A stretch of DNA of 64,000 nt from the NCBI RefSeq assembly GCF_018143015.1, contig NC_054754.1, positions 27,182,330 through 27,246,329 of the forward strand, given 5' to 3'. Origin of the DNA: Lytechinus variegatus. Taxonomy: Eukaryota; Echinodermata; Echinoidea; Temnopleuroida; Toxopneustidae. The notes below the pieces were generated by a model. The model was not told the DNA's origin and made no database searches. It saw only the letters and a list, made by a program, of their open reading frames with translations. Below, piece after piece: positions 12,690 through 23,900 of this stretch; the stretch's first letter is position 1; every line of letters starts with the position of its first letter. The position numbers and the translations under genes are program-made.

Positions 12690-12955
12690 GATTTCTTTCT
12701 TTATTGGGTTTCACATCTATGCTTTTGAGTCATTCTCCCATTTCCGCAGATGCCCTTTTTTTTTCTTTTATGTATTATAAATTATTTACAGAATATTATG
12801 TATCATTAATTTTATGTCATTGAATATAAGTATGATGTATACTTTGATTCGTATCGTAAATGTTTGTTATATTGTATGAAAATATTTTGTAATATATACT
12901 TTTTTTTCTGTTGGAAATATAACTGAATTTGAAATTTGAAAATTTGAAATGTAAT
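12690..12955 (+). mobile_element. Probable LINE 3' tail
   Basis: This AT-rich tract ends in a degenerate AATTTGAAATTTGAAAATTTG tandem tail, preceded by TTGGAAATATAACTG. The arrangement resembles the 3' ends of the other LINE fragments in this window. There is no reverse transcriptase remnant, so the call is tentative. Confidence 0.35.
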
Positions 12956-13864
12956 AATTCTTATAACAAAATGTGCATCTTAGGTTGATTCGAATGACTA
13001 CACGAATACGGCGATTTTCCCCATATCCTTGATAATTATATTAATGCACATCCTTTGACATTATATAATTAATTGTGTTTTTCTCGATGAGAAAATAAAT
13101 GAATTTATCTTGGAATTTCACTTGTTCACGCCGGGCGCCGAACTACTCAGTCTGGTTTGATTGACACTGTTTGATTGACTTGAATAGCGCCCCCTATTGA
13201 TCATGTGTATATCATCATCACATAGTGTACATCCAGATCAGTGTGTACATCTCATTGATCAGTGGTACATCTCTATGCATCATCACCATCAAATCCCGAA
13301 TCTGTTTATTCCCCTTATAATTTTTAGGTCAATTCAAATTACTGTATAACAGTGTTTTTTTTTTCATTTTGAAAAAGAGATATTCTAATAAATGTAGCTC
13401 ATTTTTGTTTTATATGTGAATAAAGATTACCAGAAATGGTTTAAAGAAAGAAAAAATCCCGAATTTGATGGGCCTCATCCATAGCGGAGGAGGTTTTATA
13501 CACCTCTAAATGGTCTGACCCTGCATTAACATGCATAATGAATAAAAAGAACCCGTTAATTATTGGTTAATATTGATAGTGAGTGCCGTGGCAGACTCGG
13601 AAATCTTGAGACTTTTAGTCTCTCTCTTCTCACGTCGGTTCTTGTTCTTAATTTTATTTTCTTTTTTTTCCAAGACAATTCCTTAATCACGTTAGTTAAA
13701 AAAAAAGAAAGGGGGGGTCACATACAGGCCTATTGACTTTTGGCCAAAAGTGGGGCCTGCCATTGATAATCGTTATAGCAATAAACTATTTCCTTATCAA
13801 ATTATATCGGTGATGAAATTAGTTCTCTTCGTAATTGATTTAGGCCTACACTTTTGAAGGCGCA

Positions 13865-14140
13865 GCAATAGGCGGCAGAAGTGAGGGGGGGGGTCTTGTC
13901 CCCCCTAAATTTGAGGTCGGGGGGGGGGGCGGACTCCCTAATTTTTCTGTGATACCTTTTTTGGTCAATTTTGTTTCCTGCGTCCCCCATAAATTCAGGT
14001 GGACCTCCCCGAAAATTTTTGTGGCCCACCCTAAAATTTTGGTTGATAACCTTTTTTTTTACTTGTCCAATTTTTGAACTGTGTCCATCCCAAAATTTCA
14101 GGTGCCCCCCTATTTTTTTTGGCTTCCGCCGCTAATGGGC
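13865..14140. mobile_element. hAT-like MITE with poly-G/C core
   Basis: The ends carry GGCGGCAGAAGTG and CTTCCGCCGCTAATG, an inverted pair like the hAT copies nearby. The flanks GGCGCAGC and GGCACAGC resemble a decayed 8-bp duplication, although the exact junction is uncertain by one base. The interior has long G runs, repeated CCCCCC(T)AAATTT-like blocks, and no gene. Confidence 0.45.
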
Positions 14141-14274
14141 ACAGCCTCTGAATATTTTTCGTGGATATCGCTTTACTCTATATTCATCCCAATTCGCCCA
14201 CGTATACCCATGATAGATCCTCTTGTTTTTTGAATTCGCAAAGGCTTTGCTGCACAAATTGTTTTTAAAGGGGA

Positions 14275-14768
14275 AGTTCACCCTGAAGAAAACTTTGTTG
14301 TAAAAATAGCAGAAAAAATAGTAAAAAATATTGGTGAAGGTTTGAGGAAAATCCGTTAAAGAGTAAAAAAGTTATTAGAGCTCAAAGTTTTGGATTTGTG
14401 ACGTCATAAACGAGCAGCTGCCCCATGTGTTATGTAATATAAAATGCATGAATTTCAAATTTTGCATGGTTCCTGATGGCTTGATTTTTTTTCTATTCAT
14501 GATTGGGTGTGAAATGATTTGTCTATTGATATACAAAAGGTAAAGTGAAAACCATTTTCAATTTTCTTAGAAAATGACATTTCATTGATTTTTTACCATT
14601 CGCTATGTAGGAATGCTGCTCGCATATGACGTCACAAATCAAATAATTGAAATTCTAATAACTTTTTAATTACTTGATGAATTTTTCTCAAACCTTCGGC
14701 AATATTTTTTATTATTTTTTCTGCTATTTTTACAATAAAGTTTTTGTCAGGGTGAACTTCCCCTTTAA
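14275..14768. repeat. ~495-bp palindromic MITE, TTTAAAGGGGAAGT family
   Basis: The left arm starts TTTTAAAGGGGAAGTTCACCC and the right arm ends GGGTGAACTTCCCCTTTAA. The arms match inward for about 100 bases and also at the inner pair GTGACGTCATAAACG / CATATGACGTCACAAATC. Two CRE-like TGACGTCA octamers therefore sit symmetrically inside. The element is non-coding. Confidence 0.8.
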
Positions 14769-15141
14769 GTTGCTGGAATTAAGTGATGCTATACTCAAAC
14801 TAGCTTACATTATAAACATAACACGAAAAAATAAATTTCTACTCAGTAAAATGACGTAAGGATTTCAGACAAACGTCTTGGTCAGACTCAGAATGTTCCT
14901 GAAATTATTTTCATTCTGTTTTAAAATGAGCTTTTGAAATAAATAGCAACCTTTGCCCCAGTATAAAACACAAGAAAAGGGTTTTAAAGAATGAGTATGA
15001 AAAACAAGTTCACATCCCGGGGACAGTGCTTGATTTAATTACACACAGCAAAAACTGTGGTGTTAACCGGTGTACATAGAGGACCACACCAATTATTTTA
15101 CACCGGTGTTAAATTGGTGGTGTTAGTTTTTCACCTAAAGG

Positions 15142-17565
15142 CATGGGAGGAAATCCCAGGGGGGAGAGGGGGGACGTGTCCCCCTACCAAAATAGTAGGG
15201 AGGACACAATATCAAATGTCCCCCTACTATTTTTGGTCTTTTATGATGGAAAAAATGCATCATTGACATGCAAAATAATACATGTATTTTGGACTAAATG
15301 ACCTTACATTTGGGAGAAAACCTTTTTTTTGCATGCCAAATTTTCCAGAGTGAATAAAATGAGGGGAAGACTTTGAAAATAAAAAGAATCTGTCGTGTCA
15401 CAATAAAAAATTTTCGCTCGCGCTACGCGCTCGCATTGCCTGTTAGGTGATTGTTCAATATGGAGCTTAAATATCAGTTTGGAAGTCAATATACATTACA
15501 CATTCACCTCGGAAATCGAACTTTCATTACTTGTGATTTTCAAACTGATTTTTTTTTAATTGTGCTCTGTTAAAAATATCCCCTTTTGAGTCTGATTGTC
15601 AAAACGTATCAGATAGCGCTACTCGCTCGCATTTGATTGGCGAGTTAGGTATGTCTCAATATTAGTTTTCATGACAGTTTATCAAAGATTTTGGTTCGCG
15701 ATTTGCGCTCGCATTAATGGTTAAAAAATATATTAACTGATGCATTCTATTCATAATTACAAAAGCGCTTGATATGTCCAGTTTTCAGGCCATAATATCA
15801 TCAGATTTCTCATCCTCATTGGGCATTAATAAATAAGATATTAATTTAATGATTAAATTGTCCATTTTGTTTCATCTCGCGCTTAGCCAGAGGAATAGGA
15901 AGATAGTCACCATTTTCACAATGACATGTCCTAAGGATGCCCCGGTTCTTTTTCAAAACTCAAGTAATAATGAAGAATATCAGCTCTTTATTATCTTTAT
16001 TAAGTGCGATCCATATCCATCTCACAACATTCCTATAGAGTGTTTGAAATATAGAGCTGAAATTGACTTTTTTTCAGAACGGAATATCAAATAGTTTAAG
16101 CTCGTGCTTCGCGCTCGCTTTGGTTTTGATGATAAAAGATGTATTTAGAATGCCTAGATTCTATAGGTCTAAGTATGAAACAAGCGCACATGTTTATTCA
16201 GATACTCAACTTGTTCTCTATATACATCATTATCCAGTTTCAGATCACAATATAAAAAATGTTCTGCTCACGCTTTGTGCTCGTATTATTAATGTAGGAA
16301 GATCCCCTATTACTCATTTTTTTCATGGCTTACAAAACATGAATAGAGTGTCCCGTTTTTAGGTATATAAATCTCGATTTTTTTTCTGCTCGCGCTTCGC
16401 ACTCGCATCAATTGTTTAGTTATATAAATATCTGTTTAAATTACAAAAAAATGCTTAGAATTTTCATTCCTTAGGCTAAAATGTAAAAAAAAAAATAGGT
16501 CTCGCGTTGTGCTCGCATTATTTGATTTTTTTTAATATGTAACGTCTTCATGGCTAACTACAAGCAGTTTTTGTATTTTTTCCATCAGTTCATTTCTGCT
16601 CGCGCTTCACGTTCGTAGTAATAATTCATTTACATACACATCTTTTTAAGGATAGCGGCAAACATTGCCCAGAATGTTCAAAATTTTAGGAAAAAATACG
16701 TTATATTTCTAAAAAAATTTGCTCGCGCTTCGCGCTCGCATTATTATATATTTATGTTTATTCATAAGAATAAAGCTAAGAAGTGACTATTAGGACTACC
16801 CCTTCAAAGAAACCAAAAATCATCTTCGAGCGGCCGATCGGAGAAAACATGGCTGAAAAAATCCGCCCCCATTGGCGAAGGCTGAATCCGCCCCTGCTTA
16901 ACAATTACCTTTTATATGTACATGAACATTTTCTGGCCGCACTTTGCACTCGCATCATTAATGTAAGCAAGACCCCAATTACTCATCCTTTTCATGATTA
17001 ACAGAACATGAATAGAGTGTCTCGTTCTTAGGTCTAATTCTCAAAATTTTCCGCTCGAGCTCCACATCAATTGTCCAGTTATATTATGTTTAAGTTACAA
17101 AAAGTGCTTAGAATTTCCATTCTTTAAGGTAAAATTTCAAAAAAATTCAGCTCGCGCTTCGCGCTCGCACTATGTAACGCCTTCATGGCTAATTGCAAGC
17201 AGTCTATTACATGTACCTTTTATATCAGTTCATTTCTGCTCGCACTTTGCGTTCGTAGTAATCATTTAGTTGCATACACATCTTTTTCAGGTTAAGATAA
17301 ATTGCCCAGAATGTTCGGGAAAAAATACATAAAATTTCCCCCAAAAAAAATTTGCTCGCGCTTCGCGCTTGCAATATATAAATACGGATTATGATATTAT
17401 ATATTTAGGTTGATTTATAAGAATGAAGCTAAGAAGTGACCATGAGGACTACCCTGTCAATGAAACAAATAAAAATCATCAAAAAAATCCCCCCCCCCCC
17501 CATTGGCGAAGGCTGGATCCGCCCTTGTGGTCCCCAATACCTTTCAGGACAGATTTCCGCCCATG
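15142..17565. mobile_element. Long (2.4 kb) hAT-type element carrying a CG-rich repeat array
   Basis: The termini are CATGGGAGGAAATCCC and GATTTCCGCCCATG, the same ends as the short hAT copies at 10663-11130 and 38869-39172. The flanks are CCTAAAGG (15134-15141) and CCTAGAGG (17566-17573), a duplication matching at 7 of 8 bases. The first ~230 bp and the last ~40 bp match the short copies. Between them lie about 2.1 kb not found in those copies, containing 14 spaced CG-rich motifs and an internal ~650-bp direct duplication. I recognise no transposase. Confidence 0.75.
15416..17372 (+). repeat. Array of ~14 spaced GCTCGCGCTTCGCGCTCGC motifs
   Basis: The 19-bp motif, exact or with a few changes, begins at about 15416, 15615, 15695, 16100, 16266, 16388, 16501, 16608, 16721, 16935, 17052, 17150, 17238 and 17354. 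Copies are usually followed by ATTATT or AATCAT. The 18-base core is a mirror palindrome (it reads the same backwards on one strand). The AT-rich DNA between copies is itself duplicated: 16250-16905 resembles 16915-17535. This is not a CRISPR: spacing is irregular, the repeats drift, and the genome is eukaryotic. Confidence 0.8.
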
Positions 17566-17700
17566 CCTAGAGGTGTTATTACAACACCTATGGTTGTTAC
17601 TTTTACACACTTTGGTGTTATGTTCAATCTCTAGGGTGTAATTTTAACACCTCAGAGTGTGGTCCTCTATCAACACCAATTGGGGTCAGTTTTTACAGTG

Positions 17701-17936
17701 CAGTGTCGTGTGAAAAAAAAAGAGGGCCAAATCGTGGTTTTGGAAACCACTCATAGATTTGTGTACACGCATTTGTGTACAAAGTGAATGGAGGTGGAAA
17801 TAGGGAACCGTGCGTGCGACTGAATAAAGCGCTGCTGTATGAAGTGAATAGTGGTTACCTATATCACGATAATGCCAAAAAGGGATTGTCTATGTAGACT
17901 TTGCAGTGTTACAGCTACCGTACCTGTAAATCAAAT
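17701..17936 (+). promoter_or_regulatory. URM1 upstream region (presumed promoter/5' UTR)
   Basis: These 236 bp lie between the outer MITE and the URM1 ATG, so the URM1 transcription start probably lies here unless the promoter was captured from the MITE. I see no TATA box at a convincing distance. The call is positional. Confidence 0.4.
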
Positions 17937-17980
17937 ATGGCAGCGCCCACCGGTGAAATTCACGTGAAGCTTGAATTCAG
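17937..17980 (+). CDS. URM1: URM1 exon 1
   Basis: The ATG is in good context (A at -3) and the exon encodes [14 protein letters not shown]. It ends in phase 2 at AG|GTAAAA. Confidence 0.9.
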
Positions 17981-20900
17981 GTAAAATCACTCATTTTAAC
18001 TTAAGCCTAGGCATGATATCTATAAAATAGTTGTGATTCTTTTTTTAAATTTTATTTCTGGTTTATTTTGAATCATGTCAGCGTGTAAATCGAGTGGAAG
18101 AGTGTATATTTGTGCCTGTTAATAACACGGCCCCCGTTTGTTCGCGTTCAACCCCGGCTGCACTCACACAACATGCAAGGTTAGTGCCCCGTGGGCTGCC
18201 TGTTCGCGGGCTGCCGGCTGGAGCCCCCCAGGCCTACCTCGGGCGAAGTTCGTGCAGGCTCCATTCCACTTCACTACCGCGACACTAGCCAGGCAGCTTC
18301 TAGAGAGTAAAAATCATTTACTAACGTAAGCTTACTCTCATACGAAGCCAGGTCTTCCTGGTCATTGACCCACACGACAGAAGCCAAAACCTGAAACTTT
18401 CACCCCGAGATTTCTATTCCTAAGTTCTATTAGAAGATCTAGGCTAGCCCTAAATCATGTACATGGGATAAATCTTCATGTCCGACATTTCTACAGTACA
18501 CTCTCGTTATTTTTTAACAAGAATTCATCAAAAAAAATTACCCGACGCTTGCGTCTGTAACGTTGGCGAAGAACAATGAATAGGAAGCAAGATGGCGGCG
18601 TAAACATCGGGCAAGTCTCTTCCGTCTTCACAATATTCTCATTTTTTTGATGAATTCTTGTTAAAAAAATAACGAGAGTAGAAATGTCGGACATTAAGTT
18701 TTATCCTATGTACATGATTTAAGGCTAGATCTTTTAGAAAGAAAGTAGAAATCTTGGGGGTGAAAGTTTCAGGTTTTGGCTTCCGTCTTGTGGGTCAATG
18801 ACCAGGAAGACCTGGCTTCGTATGAGAGTAAGCTTACGTTAGTAAATGATTTTTACTCTCTAGAAGCCTCCTGGCTACGCGACACAACGCTTCACCTACC
18901 CGAAATTCGGGACGCAAGTATGATTCATGGCCGATTTCAAAACATTGCATTTGATCATTCGCGCCGATCGATGCGATCGCATACGATATTTTGAAATTGG
19001 CCGTGAATAATTAATACGTGTAAGGAAAAAAAAATCACCAATTTTTTTAGGATAACTGGAGGATGGACATGGAGTGAAATATGTAAAGAGTAAGAAATAA
19101 AGCTATTTTTTCTATAATTTTTACAATAAACCACCATTTTATCCCACCTTGGTCACTCGGGTATATCCAAACTGGTTCACCATTCTGAAGTTCGGTACAT
19201 GTAGGTGAAGCGTAGTGTAGCGGTAGTGAAGTGGAGTGGAGCCTGCACGAACTTCGCCCGAGGTACCCCATGCCAGGACTCGTCCATTATTTATAGGCAA
19301 ACATATATACTCTATTAATGGGGTAGAATTAGCCAGGAGGCTTCTAGAGAGTAAAAATCATTTACTGATGTATGCTTACTCTCAATGAAGCCAGGTATTC
19401 CTTCCCATTCATCTGCATGCACAGCCCTACCTCGGGCGAAGTTTCATGCAGGCTCCACTCCATTTCACTACCGCTACACAGTCGTACACTCCACCTACCT
19501 GAACTTTGGGACAGTGAACTTCCAACGACTACAACTACAATTTCCGACATTTCTACGCTATCGATTTTATTTTTAAACAAGAGTTCATCAAAAAATGAGA
19601 AAAATATTATGAAGAGATGGAAGAGACTTGCCTGATATTTACGTCGCCATTTGTTCTTTTTGTTCTTCGCTAAACTATGAGTAGATGAGATGCACATCAG
19701 AAGATATCTCTCTTATTTTGAAGTAATTTTCAGTGTTAACAAACTTTTATGTTTATTCTCTTTTTATCTCTTATCATAACAAATGGACCTTGGGTTGGTT
19801 TCCCTTTTACCGTATTCCAAAATTGAAAAAAAAATTCTACATACATGTATATTGATTATTTTTTTAAATGATATCCTTACAGTGGTGGAGCAGAGTTATT
19901 ATTTGACAAGATAAAGCATCATGATGCTGTTTTGAACTGCAGTGACAACAAGTGTAAGTTCCGTTAGATTTTAGAATATTTGCTCCTACTACAACACATT
20001 TAAAGGGGAATCCAGCCTTGGCCATAAAAGTTGTGTTGGGAAGGAGAAAAATAAATTGAACAGAATGGTGAAAGTTTGAAAGAAATCGGACAAGTAATAA
20101 GGAAGTTATAGCTGTTTTAAAATTGAGATCACTAATACTATGTAGATTTCAAATTGGCAATTGAGTAAGTAAATTATGACAAGGGGCAAGGACAACTTTC
20201 CCATAGGCCATGTACTTTATTATCAGGGATTTGTGGTTTTCTCCTAAGTACCCATTCCCCTGGGGCAGTAATCTAAATATAACCCAGGGAGTATATTGTT
20301 TTATGTCCTCATGAAAGAAAAATATAATTTGAAATAAAACTTTTGGGGAAAATGACATTTTAGCCATAATGTGTATTGGAGTACATGGAAGAGTAGTCCT
20401 TGCCTTACATCACTATCACATCCCATATGCGGCCAATTTGAAGTCTCCATGGGTATAGTGATTACCAATATTTACAACTTTTAAAAATTCATAACTTTCT
20501 TGTTGTTTGTCCAATATTGTTCAAACTTTTACCAATCAACTTGTCTGATTTTTCTTTTCCTTATAAAAACAAGTTTTTATTTGGGTTGGATTCCCCTTTA
20601 ACTCTAGCACTGGCAGATCTGGTGGGGGGGAGGCACAGCCAGCCCATGCCCCACCCCTTTTGAGAGCCAGAATCAACATTTTTCAATGTAAACAAGCCGT
20701 TTTTTAGCCAAGTGTGCCCCCCTTTTAATAGTGATGACCTTTTTTTTTCTTTTTTTTTATTTGCTTGTCAAATTTTCCGCAGACGAAATAGTCTTAAATT
20801 TTAGATGAAACCTATTTTTGTGTTATAAATTTTTTTTGCTTGTCACATATTCATCAGAAAATTGTGCCCTCCCCCGTTTTGAAAAATCTTGGATCCAGCC

Positions 20901-23900
20901 CTGAACTTGTTTGTTTTGGGGGATTCATTGTCCAATTACTTTTCTAATACTTGAAATTGGTTGGAGACAGAACAGATTGTTTCATTCACTGATATTTGTC
21001 AATTTTATTTTTTTTTTTGCTTAAGTAAAAAAAAAATTATTCTTCATGTTGTCAAATAAGTGTGAACAGTGTATTTCACAACACACTTTATTTTGAATAT
21101 AAAATTGATCTTTGTTCTATTTTTTAAATTTCTTTTCAAAGGGACCATCAAGACATTGCTGGTTTGGATCAAAGATAACCTTCTTAAAGAGAGACCAGAG
21201 TTATTCATCCAAGGAGACACAGTGTAAGCATTTTGATTTTTTTTTATCAACACATAAAAGAAAAGAGGTATAAAACAGATTGACAGGTCTTTTCTTAAAT
21301 CTTGTAATATGTGAATTTTAAATAATGTTTACAGTGTATCTTACTTGTAAATCAGGTGAGTGTTTCATGAAGCTGTTCATTAGAGCAACGACTGGTGAAC
21401 ATTTCTTACGCGCCAAATAATCACCAGATGGTGAATATCACCACAAGAAAGGATCACCGATTGTTCTTCAAGTCACTCTCACCCTACGAACAACTCTATG
21501 AAAAGGCCTCCTGGGGGGTGTTTCATAAAGCTGTTCGTAAGTGCCAGAGTTGTGCGTAAGTGCCCTGAGTTGTGCGTAAGTGCCCAGAGTTGTGCGTAAG
21601 TACTCCGAGTTGTGCGTAAGGTTGTGCGTAAAGTCGTGCGTAAAGATACGAACAACTCGGTCCGTTTCATAAAGGTTTGAGTTGTGCGTAAGTCCAAAAA
21701 GTCATGCGTAACTTTACGATAGGTTTGGGCTGTTCTTAACTTCAAGAGGTTGTTCGTAAAGTTGTGCGTAAGTGCAGTCATAGTCATAGCAACAAAATGG
21801 CTGCAAGAAGGAGGAGGGTTTTCCTGCCAAGAGAGGATCCATTTGATGGCCTGGATGACAGGAAAATCAAGAAAGCTTATCGGTTTACGAGGAATGGGAT
21901 CCTGCACATTGTAGACATCATAAGGGCAGACTTGGAGCACAGAACTAGAGCATTGCCAGTGCTACTCCAAGTCTGCATTGCTCTAATGTACTATGCTGGG
22001 GGCACGTTGCTGTACCAAATTGCACGTGCCCACAAAGTCAGCAATGCTTCCGTGAGTAGGTGTATTCGGAACGTGACGTTGGCACTCGTTCGACGAAGAA
22101 GCGAGGTAGGCAGTGACCTTTTTTGACAATATTAAATTTTAAAATATACTAGCAGTTTGTGTTTTTAATCATGGGCAAAATAGAGCCAAATTCAGTTCAT
22201 ACATTACTGCTAATGACAATTTAACTAAGTTAGAATCTTAGATACCTTTGTATTTAATCAAATCATATTGACATTAATTATTCATTTAAATAGGGGCCTA
22301 CTAATAATATTAAATTATTCCTAGATCTAAGGCCATGTCCATACCCTCCTGAGCTGATGCCATTGCTCAATATTCCAAAACATAGATATTCTAGGTGTGG
22401 GCCAAACGTAAAATATTTACACGTCTACGATAGCGGGCCGATAGACTAGGCTTAAACTCGAGCTCTGACTGAGCTGAGCCGATCGTCTCCGTCATCCCGG
22501 CACCGCCGCTTGGGCTGGCGGAAGGGTACGTTCCCTATCGACAGTCCCACCTGCTAGAAAAGAAGTTAGAATAAAATACGAGTTCGACATGGGCTAGATC
22601 TCAGTGATGTTGAGAAGTATTTAAAACTTTAATTCACATTTTATTTCCGATACAGTTCATCAAATTCCCTACCGGAGCTGAGGCTGATCGGGTGAAGAAT
22701 GATTTCTTCGTGATAGCAGGTTTCCCGACTGTTTTGGGAGCTGTGGATTGCACACACGTCGGCTTGAATTCTGCAGTTCTCGGGGAAAACGAAGCAATTT
22801 ACGTGAACAGAAAGTTTCGGCACTCCATAAATGTGCAGATGGTTTGCGACGCAAAATACGTCATTACCAACGTCGTCGCAAGGTACTACTATTATTAATT
22901 TTACCATTGTTACTATTTTCATCACATTATTATAATTATCATTGAAAATTAATGAATGATAATCACAATAATGATAAAAATAGTAATAATGATAATAATA
23001 ATAAAAATGATAATAATAATAATAACAATAATGATAATAATAATAATAATGATGATGATAATTTAGTAGTAGTATTTGAAGTATATAGCAGTGATTACTA
23101 TAATATTTTTTGTCATATATCATCATTAATGATTATTAATGTTATCATTATTTAAATCAATATTACACTATAGTTGTTCAAACGGTTAACGGCACAGGGT
23201 GGCTGGTGTGTCAGCTATATTGAGAGCGTGCAAACGGAAATGTGGCCCACTTTATTCTAAAAAAAAATTATCATCTAACACTTTGTAAACATGCATTTTC
23301 TGTCATATAAACCCAACCCATCATATTTGTATTTAGGATTGACGACCCTTCCCCCCCCCTCATAAAAAATGGTTTGTTCCCTTGGCTTACACGAAGATGA
23401 AGCATATTCTTCTACTAGTACAATAGCCAACTTCAAACAGTGTTATAAATAATAGTCCTTCATAGGGTCCTTATAGGCCTGTGACCCTACTTGCGATTAC
23501 ATCTTTCAGGTACTGTTGAAATACCTATTTAAAGGTCAAGACAACCCTAGCTTGAATTGAATCATCAGAAAAAAATTAAACAAGCATAATGAAAATTAAC
23601 ATCAAAATCAAAGTGTTAAATGAGAATGTTATGAAATTTAAAAATTTTCACAAAACAATTATACAACTTAGTGAGATATGTTTCTCACTCTCTATATCTC
23701 TTTTTTTTTAAGTTTTAAATATTTTACATTAAAGACCAATCTGACTGAACCATAAAAAGTATCAAAGAAAATGCTAATGTTCAGGGGGTTCAGAGAGGTA
23801 TAAAACTTTGTTTTACAGGACAACTTTGATCAGAGAAAATAAAAATATTTCATATCTCATATAATAAAAAAGAAATAGCGAGTGGTTGGCATATCAGTTC

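Larger units (their letters stand above)
15044..17700. repeat. MITE split by a hAT insertion (outer element)
   Basis: The left part begins CACAGCAAAAACTGTGGTGT and the right part ends TTTTTACAGTG. The inner arms ATAGAGGACCACACC and GTGTGGTCCTCTAT are exact inverted copies. The two halves (15044-15141 and 17566-17700) are separated by the 2.4 kb hAT element at 15142-17565. The outer MITE is therefore the older of the pair. Confidence 0.75.

Noticed and set aside
15416-17372. Possible CRISPR-like array of spaced repeats
   Set aside because: The repeats drift, spacing varies from about 80 to 400 bp, the intervening DNA is itself repeated, and the window is clearly a eukaryotic nuclear genome.
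18094-18329. Small Pro/Ala-rich open frames in URM1 intron 1
   Set aside because: They lie in the fold-back repeat cluster, have no domain, and are not joined to URM1 by any consistent splice phase.
22641-23155. Poly-Tyr and poly-Asn open frames
   Set aside because: They are translations of the AAT/GAT microsatellite in transposase intron 2, and shadows of exon 2.
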